Of a stretch of DNA of 64,000 nucleotides, positions 50,227-62,600 are shown piece by piece (the stretch's first letter is position 1; every line of letters begins with the position of its first letter). Under the pieces are notes generated by a model. The model worked only from the letters and a program-made list of their open reading frames with translations. It ran no database searches and had not been told where the DNA came from. The position numbers were made by a program, and so were the translations under genes. Source of the stretch: Paramecium octaurelia (Eukaryota; Ciliophora; Oligohymenophorea; Peniculida; Parameciidae); NCBI GenBank assembly GCA_905182995.1, contig CAJJDP010000106.1, forward strand, positions 335,253-399,252. The letters run 5' to 3'.

Positions 50227-53200
50227 TTTTGATTTTCATTTTATATAGTTTTGACCTAAATATTTTACATTATATATAGGGAAAATTATTATTAATCAAA
50301 AAATTGTCTTCATATCTTCTTAAAATTCTTTAAAATAAGGACAAATTCTAATTATTGATAGAAATTAAAACTTCATTAAGTTTTCATTACTCTATACAAA
50401 ATTCAGTATTTTTTTGCTAATTTTAACTAAATAAGAGCTTCTCTAGACTGAAGTCAATATTCTAATCAAGATTTAAAGAAGGATTTCTGTTTTCATTACA
50501 TAATTTTGCATCTTAAAAACATCAATCTTTAAAATTGAATTTATTCCCATTACCCTTTGAATATTTTGACTCAATTATTGCTAGTATTAGTTTTTGTTTT
50601 CTTATAAGATTTTAGTTCTTTAAATTACTTAAACAAAACCTGTTAAATTTTTAGGGAAATCACATTTACAAAACAAATAATTAATCATTATACCCTAAAA
50701 TATTTATGTATATGTTGAACTCATATAATGATAATTGATATGATGTTATAACAGTTTATCTAATGTAAGTATTAGCTCCATTTTATATAAGTTCTACATC
50801 GAGCATCTTATTTACAACCAAAAGAACATTTAGAATCGTATAAATTAAATTATAATATATCCCAATTTCTATATTAAGATTGTCAGTTATTTCATTGAGA
50901 GAAAGGAGTTGGTTTTGAGGCTTTAAACAAGTATTATATGCAATGCATATTCTTTTGGACTTCACTTTGAAAAGCTTACAAGTCGAAACTAACACAACTG
51001 TCATAAAAAAAAACGGTATTGTGAATGAGTGTTATTTTAATAGAATTTATTAAATTTAAATTTTGTGCCTGCTTATTTAGATAGAACCGATTAGAATATA
51101 TTGATTTAAAAATAAAATTTAAAAAATTTAAATAATGTATTCTAAATTATGTTTAATAATTATGAAATATATCTTAATTATTCCTCTTTGGCTTTGACAA
51201 TCACTACAAAAGAATGAGGATAAGTTAACAAAATATATGTTAAAAATTGCATGAATAAAATACTCGCTTGTGCAAAGCAAGGGAAAATTGAAAACTTAAA
51301 GGAATTGTGTGGTGATAGAGATTCGACTTTTAAAGTAGGTAATTAGGCAAGGTGTTGCTCATTCTAATATAAGATTGAACTGAACATCTTTTGGTGTTAT
51401 ATACAATAATTTAAATATTAATTATTCTAAGATAAATGCAACATTTTATCTTTAAGAATCCTTCCTCGCCTTAACTAAAAGATTTTTAATCATTTGCTCA
51501 TTTGCTTCTTTTATACAATACTTTATAAATAATTTAATGAAAAAGTTCCATCTAAAACTAGTAAAAGACTGGTTTGGTATTAGATATTAAATTATTATCT
51601 ATTATTGATTTCTTTTCTTAATTGAATATATACAAATTATCTCAGAAGTAGGGTTAATTAATTGAGATATAAAATTTATGTCCATCTTTACCGTAGAATG
51701 AAGAAAAAGTTAAATAAATTGTTAGTAAAATTAGAAAAATTCTATTCAAAAAAAGCAATAATCTAAGGAGATAGTAATCCACTATAGTATTTTTTAGGAC
51801 TAAAATTATTAGAAATGAATCAAAAAATAATCCATATAACTAACAGTTTAGTCCAATTTGGATAAAGACCTTTGAATTATATAAATATCATTAATTATAT
51901 TATTCCTTATTGTGTGTTTATCTCTTTGCTTTTATTTATTCTGAGAAAATCCTTCTAAACATACCTTAGTTACATCATTTAAAAATTATATTAATGAAAT
52001 GATTCTTAGCCTTACCATCAAAATGAATAGTTTCAATCAATATGAACTGTTTACTATATAAATAAACCTGAATGGTATTTGTTTGCTCACTTAATTTATC
52101 CTTTTTAAGCTGTATTTGGAAATAATTCTCTAAGTCCCCTTTATGATCAAAAAAATTATTCCATTTTCATAATTCCATATTATTGTCATTCAATACGCTC
52201 TACTTAAGTCATAATTTATATATCTTCTTAAAGTGTTTAGATTTTTTTTAAGAATAAATTGTATATCATCCGAAATTATTCAAATCAATTTAAGCTTTAA
52301 ATATTAGTGAATTGTTCCACTATTAGTTTATAAAGTAAATGAATCTATTTAATAAGTACAAGAATTCATAAATGTTAATTAGGAGAATTCTTCTTAGTGA
52401 AAGATGATAAATTTGAATCAGCTTTGGATTTTATTCACTAACCTATAATATTACAAAATGCTCTATAATAAAACTAAATTTGCAAATATACCTTTAAATT
52501 CTATTTATTATTATTAGAATAATTCTTAGTGACCAAACTTATACACTACTATTATAGACTATTGTTTCAGAAATATTAATTTTGAAAAGTAGAATCGAAC
52601 ATTCTTTGGTCTTTAGGAATAATTAGAAGGGAGTACGAGGAATGTGATAACCATAATAGATGGGATTAATTAATTGAAATTTGCTAGGATTCCTCTTGTT
52701 ATCACTGCTCCTCTAATTCTATCGTATCCTTTAACCTCTCTTTTCGTAGCAATAATATAAAACCATTAAATGGTTACTAAGTATAGTAATAGTATTAAGT
52801 AGTAACATAAGATGTTCTAACCTTAATTTACATTAAGTTATCGAAAACCTTATTTAAACTGGAAAAGATATCAAATTAAAATTCAACGATTCTAGTAATG
52901 AAGGGCATTTATATAAAAAAGTTTTCTTCGTTTATGGATAAATCAGGTTACTTATTTTAAATATAAATTTCATTTCATTTTCTTTCATTGATGAATCAAG
53001 TAAGACTGCTTTCTTAATTTATGGCATCTAGTCTTGATTACATATTACCTGAAGTTCATTTATTTTACGACCTCTTCCTAGCCAGGTTTTTTTGTAATGT
53101 CTTGCTAAATCACATTAAATAATTATAAAAACTTTTTGAAACTAGTAATAGATACTAAAAATTAAGAGCTGCGATATTTTAAATGAGCAGGTGAGTGTAC

Positions 53201-53479
53201 TGATTTTTTTTGAAAGATTTTTCGAAACCATGTTATATTAGCTAACTTTGAGACTTATTGAGACTTTTTTATTAATCCGCACTATCTGTATTTTGTAATT
53301 TTAATAGGTTAAACCCAAACCAAATGACTTTGGCAGCCTAAATTCATGATCATTTCCAAGAATAGCAAAATCATGCATATTGCATGTAATACAATTTTGT
53401 ATTTAATAAGAATTGAACTTTTAATACTGCCAACCCTGCAATCTTAAGTATTAGAATTTTTATAAGAATCAACAAGAAA
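50227..53479. other. Region without a supported gene; one ankyrin-like fragment
   Basis: About 3.2 kb after the antigen. A plus-strand frame at 51251 starts MNKILACAKQGKIENLKELC, which looks like the first helix pair of an ankyrin repeat, but the following sequence is not ankyrin and the frame breaks. Around 51650-52000 two plus-strand frames overlap (one with NEEKVKQIVSKIRKILFKKS, one starting at ATG 51698) and neither could be preferred. Otherwise AT-rich and featureless. Confidence 0.4.
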
Positions 53480-55900
53480 TTGTGTCATATCCATTTGTAC
53501 CGGTGGATATTGTGGAGTATATCGGATTATCAGCTTGTAATCCATTCTATAAGATATGATTGCTTACTATGCAGCGCATAGGACATAATGTACAAGAATT
53601 TGTAAGAGTTATATTTGTGAAATTGTGCACGTGTGGATATTCAATTTGGTTCCTAATTTAAGCCATGCTTGTTAAGAATCGTACGCTACTTCCTTTACAT
53701 TATAAAGCTCCATCTTCTTATGTGTAAGTTATCGAGGCTTTGAAGTAGTTCTTTTAATTAGTTAATCTAATGTGAATACTTGTGCTGCTTGCTCAAATAT
53801 TAGTGCTCATACAAATAACTCTAATAATACATGATTTTATTGAACAACTCTTGTGATTAATGTATTTTGAACCATGTTAAACTTTTTCTCAAGCAAACTC
53901 TGGTTCTACAGAATGGCACAACCATTAAGGTTTATCATTATATAACATTTTATCCATTAAACACTTGCAGTAAATATCCATCTCCACATGCTATCTGTAA
54001 TTATCTAACTTGCCATGCTATAACTTTATTTTACATAGTAAGATGTAAGATATTATCTAAAACTTGGAGTCGATGCTCAAATAATTCTGATACCTATACA
54101 TTCTTCTGTTGAATTCCAATTTCTTATTTATCTCTCCTTCTAACATAAATTTGGTAAACTAAGTTAACCAATGTTCTGAGCACGAGTAAATGAATCAAGA
54201 GTCTTGCGCTAGCGAGTAATTTAAGGAGTAATATTGTTCTTTTCTGATGGCAAATATTTAAATCATGTATCACCTTTCCTCAGGAGTCAATCTTTAAGTT
54301 ATTGCTAAAGATATTTTTACAACATTATTCATTTCTCTTTTATTCATATCAAGTTTTTATACAAAGGGTGTACATTTTTTTATGAGATTACAGTTCCAAG
54401 AACTGCTATTTATTCTGATTTAAACAGTTGGTTATCTTTTTATTGTATTTGATGCATTGCAAGTTCGCATACTTAAATTATACCGCTTGGAATAATTTTC
54501 TCAAAATGAATGTGTATATCGATATAATGATTCAAGAATGTTATCTTAATTTGAAGCAAAACAATGTTATTATTAGAGGAACTTGAGCTAATAATATGGT
54601 GCTAATATCTTTGAATAATGGTGGCAAGTAATGCTCACCAAATTCAGTCCATAAAGTTGGTTAAACCATTTATTTTTTTTTGCAAATCATATGTGCCAAC
54701 AATATGTCAAAATAGTGTAGCTCTTTCATAACTTTTACATAGTTTTTAGACTAAAATATCTGAAAAGTGGATAATATATTGCTTCAAAAGTTGCATAATA
54801 GATATTAATTCATTCTTAATTGAGATTCTTATTAGGGATAAGCAGATGGGAATTTACTATAAGTGCCATCTGGAATAGCATAACTTTTATTGAACATATT
54901 GGAATTAAATTTGTAATTTAACTCAGCCAAGTAGTGCATGCGTTTAAATAACCTTGATATAATTCTGAAAATAATTTATGAGTTCGAATATTTAGGAGTA
55001 ATAAAAGAGAAACAAGTATTAGTGCCATAATAAAGTTATACCCACAACATCTTATGTTTTAAGTATTATTAGTTCTAATGTAATTCAGATAAAAAGAATT
55101 TTAATAAACAAGATTTATTGTATGTTACTTTCACATCATCTTAGCACAGGCTAGAGTTTCCGACAAAATTAGTACTGAAATCTATCTTTAGATGCTTATG
55201 GTGTGCTAGATTAACGATAATTATTTCTGATCTGATCAAATCATCCTGCAAACATCCTGTTAGTCTTTCACACGAATATATTTCTTGAATAACTCATGTG
55301 ATTAATTTTGAAATTAATTGACAACTTATGCTCTCACAGCTGATTCCTTAGAGGGTGCTATGATTCAACTAAATGCTCTGTCATTTCCTACAAAATCACA
55401 TAGTCTTACACTTACCGACTTTGATACAATTATTTAAGTTCTTTTAGACCAGGAGCAATTTCCTTGCAACCTTAAATATCCTAAGTTCTTTGATCAAATA
55501 TTCTCTCATCATAGATGGTATACTTCATCCAAAAGGTCTCTTTAAATTCATCTTTGCTTATCTAGATTCTACAATTGAAAATAAAAATCATGACAGCTTA
55601 TTTTATTTTATCACTGTTTGACATTAAGAGCCAATGGCTTCCATAGACCTTACCTGAATGATCCAGGTTTCCAACTTAGTAACGCTTAACAACCTAATTC
55701 AATAGGGTATGCAAAAGTTATGCATAAAATGCTATTCCTGAATATAATACTAAATTAGGGACCATGAAAGATTATCAAGTTTGAGTTGGGGTGAAAATTG
55801 TTATGCTATTCTAAAACATTAAAGTTTGTAAGTTTGCTTCCGTTTGCAACTGAGACACTTTTTGAAAGAATTACTTTGAACCAATATTTGAGTAACTAGA
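53480..55900 (+). pseudogene. Possible heavily decayed cysteine-rich surface-protein relic
   Basis: Short plus-strand frames rich in Cys, Thr and Asn (for example TQCTRICKSYICEI, NTCAACSNISAHTNNSNNT near 53780-53833, GCYDSTKCSVISYK near 55350) are separated by many TGA codons and frame changes. The composition resembles the antigen family next door more than random AT-rich DNA. No continuous alignment can be made by eye, so this is a weak inference. Confidence 0.3.
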
Positions 55901-56046
55901 TTAATCCATTCATCAGCATAAGTAATTATTATTAATCCCAAAAGATCCTAAGTAATAATTCATCATATATTATTTGTTGATTGAGAGCTGACATCTAATA
56001 TGCATAAAATAAATTTTGAAATATCTGAAATTTTGAATAATAATGA

Positions 56047-58725
56047 TCAATTTTATTAAAATCCATTACTGCTTGATAAAATGCAACCTCCTTTAGATTT
56101 GAATAATGACCTTAAATCTAAGCCTTAAGAATTTACAAACTCGCCTTTAAAAATTAAAGTTCCATAGGCTTGGAAAATGGGATTTTATGAAATTCGAAGA
56201 ATTGTAATATAAGAGCTAGCTAAAGGATATATTTAAAAAAATACGAATATCTAATAGAATGCTATTTGGAAATATGGAGACTTTAAATTATGTGAGAATT
56301 TCTTTATAACTATCTGAAGGTAAGAATTATTATCCTGACTTAACATCCCATATACGGATAGATTTATCTGCACTACCTGATGCTAATGTAGTACCGTCAG
56401 GGGAAAAACAGACTGATTAAACCCAATTTTCATGACCATCTAATTTGGCTAATTATTATCCTGTCTAAACATCCCATAAATAAATAGACTTATCTGCACT
56501 ACCAGATGCTAATGTAGTACCATCCGGAGAGAAACAAACTGATAAGACTGATTTTGAATGTCCAGCTAAGCTGGCTTTTGATTAAACTGTCTCAACATCC
56601 CATAGATGGATAGACTTATCAAAGCTACCAGATGCTAATGTAGTTCCATCAGGAGAGAAAGAGACTGAATTAACATAACTCAAATGGCCATCTAATTTGG
56701 CTTTTTATTATCCTGTCTTAACATCCATTAATCTAATAGCTTTATCTGCAGTACCATAAGCTAATATAGTACTATCAGGAGAGAAACAGATTGAATAAAT
56801 CTAATTATCATGATTATATAATTTGGGTTTTTAATACCATGTCTTAACATCCCATAAACGTATAGACTTATCAAAACTACAAGATGCTAATGTAAAACCA
56901 TTAGACGAGAAACAGATTGACTTGATCCAATCAATATGACCATCTAATTTCGCTTATTATTATCCTGTCTTAATATCCCATAAACAAATAGACTTATCTA
57001 TACTGCCAGATGCTAATGTAGTACCATCGGGAGAGAAACAGACTGATTTTACCCAATCAATATGACCATCTAACTTGGCTTTTTATCGTCCTGTCTTAAC
57101 ATCCCATAAACAGATAGACTTATCTGCGCTACCAGATGCTAATGTAGTACCATCAGGAGAGAAACAAACCGACTGGACCCAATTTTTATGACCTTCTAAT
57201 TTTGCTTTTTCTTCTCCTGTCTTAATCTACCATAAACAGATAGACTTATCTGCACTACCAGATGCTAATGTAGTATCATCAGGAGAGAAACAGACTGATT
57301 AAACACAATTTTTATGACTATCCAATTTATCTTTTTGTTATCCTGTCTTAACATCCCATAAACGGATAGACTTATCTAGACTGCCAGATGCTAGTATAGT
57401 ACCATCAAGAGAAAAGCAGATTGAATTAACAGAACTCGAATGACCGTCTAATTTGATTTTTTATTATCCTTCCTTAAGATCCCATAAACGGATAGACTTA
57501 TCTAGACTACCAGATGCTAATGTAGTACCATCAAGAGAAAAACAGATTTAATTAACACAACTTGAATGACCATCTAATTTGGCTTTTTATTATCCTGTTT
57601 TTGTATCCCATAGGCGGATTGAGTTATCTTCACTACCAGACCCTAATGTTGTGCAATCAGGAGAGAAACAGACTGATTGTACAGAAAATTTATGACCGTC
57701 TAATTTTTCTTTTAGTTATCCTATCTTAGCATCCCATAAACGTATAGATTTATCCTAACTACCAGATGCTAATATAGTACCATCAGGAGAGAAACAAACT
57801 GAATTAATTATATCAATATGACCATTAAATTTAATTATTTGCTTTCCTGTTTTAAGATTCCATATATATACAAATTTATCCCTACCTTAAGCTAATGCGA
57901 TTCCATTAGGTGAAAAGCAAATTGATTTTCCATCGCTCTTACCTCTTATTACAAACTTAATTTTCCCTGTTTTTATATCCCATAAACAAATGGATTTATC
58001 AATACTGCAAGAAGCTAATGATTTCCCATTTGTAGAAAAGCAAACTTAATTAACTATACCGCCATGGCCTTTTAATTTTATTTCTTCATTTATAACTAAA
58101 TTTCTCCATTTACAATTAAATAATTTGGCTCCATTCAAATTCATCCCACTAATAATTACAAAGTCAAATTCAGATTTACTCAAGTCGCATCTCACAAAAT
58201 TTGCTCCTACCAGTGAAGTATTTCTAATTCTAATGTTTTAAAATGATTATTCCTTCAAATCAACCATCATTTAAACTAATAAATAAATAGAATTGGATCC
58301 ACTCTGTATGTATCTCTCATCTAGAGTAGTCAGATGAACTAATAATTTCAATAATTCTATTATCTTCTTATTATTTGATATATTTGTAATCAAGTTTAAA
58401 TTCACTTTTTTGTATTCTTTTTTAGAATAATTTTCTTTATTAAATTCATGATCTTTAATTTGGTTGAGAACATTTGTTATTTTCTTAACGTTATTCCTTC
58501 CTACTTTTAGCATCCATTCCTATCCCAATAGCGATGAACTGTTACATAATATTTTACTTCTTCGTATTTTCTATGATTTTAATCTTATGAGAGAAATTCT
58601 AAGCAGTCCTCAATTTTCTCTCTTCTTAAAATCATAATTAAGATAGGAAAAGCTATTTCATCCACATCTTTAGATAAAGCCAAAATCCCATACAAATCAT
58701 CACCTTACTTTTTTTATGAATTCAT
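56047..58725 (-). CDS. WD40 protein with 14 near-identical repeats
   Basis: Product of about 873 residues. The N-terminal 200 residues are helical ([20 protein letters not shown]..) and include a pentapeptide-like stretch ([14 protein letters not shown]). Fourteen WD40 blades of 42 residues follow, each close to [33 protein letters not shown], enough for two seven-blade propellers. A C-terminal domain reads [20 protein letters not shown] then [20 protein letters not shown]. Introns: 58520-58545 (26 nt), which joins EVKYY to EWMLKVG, and 56251-56281 (31 nt, unusual GTC start), needed to reach the C-terminal domain. The stop is TGA, complement of 56047-56049. Such proteins are abundant in Paramecium; the partner is unknown. 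Confidence 0.85.
56340..58060 (-). repeat. Tandem 126-bp repeats coding for WD40 blades
   Basis: Fourteen units, nearly all spaced exactly 126 bases (for example the word TGCTAATGTAGTACC at 56381, 56507, 56633 and onward). Similarity is high at the DNA level in the first twelve units and lower in the two units nearest the 5' end of the gene, suggesting recent tandem expansion or gene conversion. Confidence 0.85.
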
Positions 58726-59210
58726 TTTCTATTTTTTAAAAATAATATTGAATTTCAAGTACTCGATTTGAGTTATATACTGCAATAAAAAAAGTATCTT
58801 GTGTTTTTGTGAGGAAGAAAAAAACATTGTAAAGATTTGGAGCATATGTTAATTATAATAACGACAACTCACATAAGCTTGTGTATTTTGATATTTATGA
58901 ATTTATAAGAAAAATAAAAATAAATTAATAATAAAAATCCCACCCATGCAACATGCCTTATCATATATGAAATTTATTCATTAATTAAAAGAAGCGTTGA
59001 TTTTACTCAAAATTTTTATTCTGATTATAAAATAGATCATTTGCTTATGATAATTTGATTAAATTCTGCATGATATTAGTTCATATTTACAACTAATATT
59101 GATACATTTTTGATTTCAGGTTATTTGAGAATTTTTTTGACTTTTTAAAAACTAAATTTTTAATATTTTATGATTATATTTTTATTTCACTAAGCTAAAA
59201 AATCTAACAA
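58726..59210. other. Intergenic, nothing supported
   Basis: AT-rich interval between the start of the WD40 gene (-) and a small plus-strand gene; probably their promoters. Confidence 0.45.
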
Positions 59211-59631
59211 ATGTCTTTCTAAAAGGATTAGTAGGGAGAACTTCAACTTCTAAATGCTAATATATATCTATAACATCTATAGCTCTTCTCGAGTTTATGG
59301 AAAGGTTTAAAGTGTAATATTCAAAAAAAGATATTTCAAAAACTCAGCTATTACTAACAGCCATCATACATCTAATGCAAAGATGATCACATTAAGGAAT
59401 ATTTGAAGAATCTTAATTAAGCTTTAATTAAAAAAAAATGAGATTGTGAACAAAGATGTGCAACAATTAAAGAAGTTTGTAAATTAGAATAGTACATTTT
59501 GATTCGGAATAATTGTAGCATACTTAACTTTTATATCTGATTCAAAAATGCTATCGCCATTAAATACGTATGAAGAATCCATCTTGCAAATTCAAAATCA
59601 CGCTTATAATTTTATAATTGTCAAAATATGA
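59211..59631 (+). CDS. Small hypothetical gene, possibly broken in an A-run
   Basis: ATG 59211 opens a frame MSFQKDQQGELQLLNANIYL.. of 76 codons that ends at TGA 59439 just after nine A. Shifting frame in that A-run gives a continuation (NEIVNKDVQQLKKFVNQN) which joins through a good 27-nt intron (59494-59520, GTACAT..ATTGTAG) to TYLTFISDSKMLSPLNTYEE and ends at TGA 59629-59631. Either the A-run has a base error or the gene is a young pseudogene. No family is recognised. Confidence 0.4.
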
Positions 59632-62600
59632 TTGCACAATTTAAGGTTCCATTTGATATTGCAATTTACAATTCAGGAAAATGAAATTTCGCAAAGAATA
59701 GTAATCTCATTTGACCACTTTCATTCTTCAGGAATCACTTATGTATGATCATATACTGCAGTAGTGCCTGATATACGAATGGGGCTGATTATATTTATGG
59801 TGGTTGAGAAATTTAGAATACTGTTAAAGCAGTCTTATTTAATTAATTCGTATAATCTGAACATAGTTGGCATTTAATTTTAAAGGAGCTGTTGAAATTT
59901 GAGAATCTTCTTCAATAACTGTGAACTTTCGAATATCAATCGCATATATAAAACAATAGTTCCTTTTTATTAATATTTTTGAAGAGTTTGTCATTTATTC
60001 AGTCACTAGTTTTAAAAAGCATATTGCTTACGAAATGTATTTAATGCAGATAAGCGTTAATTTTAGAAAATTTTGCAGCTGAATCAGCTATTTATTTAAG
60101 ATGCATTTGAATATTTTTTATTTAACTTCCAAAAGTAATACATGCATTTCTTAATGAATGCCATTCTAAAAACGATCCAACTTTACTGAAATGTGAACTA
60201 CATTAAGAATAAATTTGTTGCATGTAATCTAGAATATTTTCTAATGCTGCTTATTTGAAAACAATGTGCAAAAACAATTAAAAATTTGATTAATACAGCA
60301 CCATAAATCACTGTTCTAGAGATGAATTATTTGTAATGATTTAAATTAAATATAGCCCTATTCAACTGAAGTTATTTTAATTAATTCCAAAAGACAAATG
60401 TAATGCTTGTGAAACTTTTTTGCCTTCTGATATTTTCTGTTCTCTATTTTATTACCTGAATTTAATGCTATAAATGTCCAGGTAAGTGCACAATATGAAC
60501 TGCTTCCTATTAATTTTTTCATTTTAATTTTTTTTAAAGCTTATCACTATATTAAAGGTTTGGCAAACTCATCTCCAGTAGTACATGGTAAAGGAATTAT
60601 CGACAGAAAGACAAATATAGTTTTTCAAGCTTTCTTCTCTAGCAATTACTATCTACATTTGTGCCTTTCATAAAACAGCACAAGAACATAAAAGCATAAC
60701 TTATTATAGATGTTATGCAAATTGAGTCAGGATTATGGTGATCAGTAAAGGGTTTATTTTACCTTGGAATATAAGATAAATAATATACCTTGAGAACATG
60801 TTATATCAGTGGTTGAGAATCAGAGGAGATAATAATGGCAAAATATAACAAAAAGGAAAATCATTTATCGTATCATAACAGTGACAGAAATTACTAAATT
60901 CAATCAACATATTTCTATGAGCTTCTTTAGAAAAAAATAAAACTAGAAATTAAAAGACTATTTGAAAAGAATGGATACTTTTAAGACTGATATTAATACG
61001 CATATTGAATTAATGGATCTATAAAAATTATAACATGATACTCAAATACAACTTGAATTGAGTGTCATGGGTCATTGAAAGCAGTGTTTAGAATTGAGTT
61101 GTAGTGTGCTTCCAATCAATAAAAATCATTAAACTGTCTTAAGTAAAGCACTTACAACCGTTCGCTTGTATGTAAAGGATCTATGGCCACCTTAAGAGTG
61201 TTAAGGTTCCAGCAATGCTGTATAAGAGCTAACTTTAGTTTATAATTAAAAATAATGTTAAGCTTTTTCAACTCTTTAATTCAACCTTAGCGGTGTCAAC
61301 AATAATGGCTGGAGTAACTCAATTTCAAAACCGTGTTCAAATTAATTATTTTTGGTTGGTATAGTTCAACTTTATAGTTCTTTTTCACCACCGTTACCTA
61401 ATGCTACTAATAAAGTGTTTAGAAATGTTACAACAGAGTATTTTATATGAATACTTGAAGTTCTTCTTGTAAGAATAATGAGTACACTTTATTATGTGCT
61501 GATGATTTTACTGAGTGGAACCTGTTCATCAATTTTAGATCAAAGTTAATGATGTGTTGATACTACAATGTCCAAGTCCTTACTTGATTGTATTTATTAA
61601 TCTTACACGTTTATGCTGAGAGTAGCAATAGAATCGCTCAATAACTTGTGATAAATGCTTCACTTCTCTCGATTCTATATATAGAGCATGATATTATGAA
61701 TATGATGCGTAAATAGTACTCTTCAAATCTCGTGCTTAAGCTCTTCAAGATAAGTAGATAATATGTTTCCGATTAAGTCTGGTTTCTTAACGATAAAGTT
61801 GATATTACCAAAGGTGTCAAAGGAATTGCATGCTATAGTTTACACAGCTAAATATTTTTAAATATGTCTAAAATATTGTTGACATCTTACTTATTTAGAT
61901 TGCATTAAATGTCAATTTTTTTGGTATTTAATTTTTATTCCATTTAACACTTGCTTCTTAGATGGCTATGTGTTTGTGACCAGGTTAATAAATTGAAAAC
62001 AAATTATGTATTTTAGTGTCCAAATTCTAGGTTCTTACAAAGTTAAAGTTTCTTAATTATTCATTATGAAGTCTCTCCTAAAATTTCTTATATTTATGTA
62101 ATAAAACTTCTTCTTTTTATGGCTATTATAATAATATAACTTGTCATTGTTGAACTATTATCTCACCGAATTTAAATATAATATATAATAATCAAAACCT
62201 TGTAATATAATATCTATAAGATTGTGCACACGAAATTAAGTTGATGGCGAAAAAAGTGCTAGGACTGTAGTTATTCAACTATTTTTTACGCGTCATTTTA
62301 TTTGGATTGTTACGAGGCTTCCAAACATGTTGCGTGGTGAGAATTTTTGTAAATTGTAACTATTTAGCGTATTGTTTACCACTATCACTCCTTTGGCATT
62401 TTATTAATGAACTCATTCTATTTGAGATACTATCCTACAGATATATCTTGATGTTTACCTTACATTATTCAAATGAAAATTCATATATAACTTCTTTCTG
62501 CAAATTCATAGCATAAGTATAATGCGATTGTCCCATTCATCAGCTTAATGTTCTTGGAGCTTTGCTAAAATTTAGACTACTGTCAGTGGATATAGTTCTG

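Noticed and set aside
52040..52330. Plus-strand piece containing PEWYLFAHLIYP, reminiscent of the C-terminal part of cytochrome b
   Set aside because: Only one short motif matches, the rest does not, and TAA codons inside would be stops in the mitochondrial code. Chance resemblance is more likely than a mitochondrial insert.
56000..56317. Plus-strand open frame of 105 codons that reads like a protein
   Set aside because: It lies opposite the C-terminal domain of the WD40 gene, whose minus-strand frame carries recognisable family motifs ([20 protein letters not shown]). The plus frame is a shadow.
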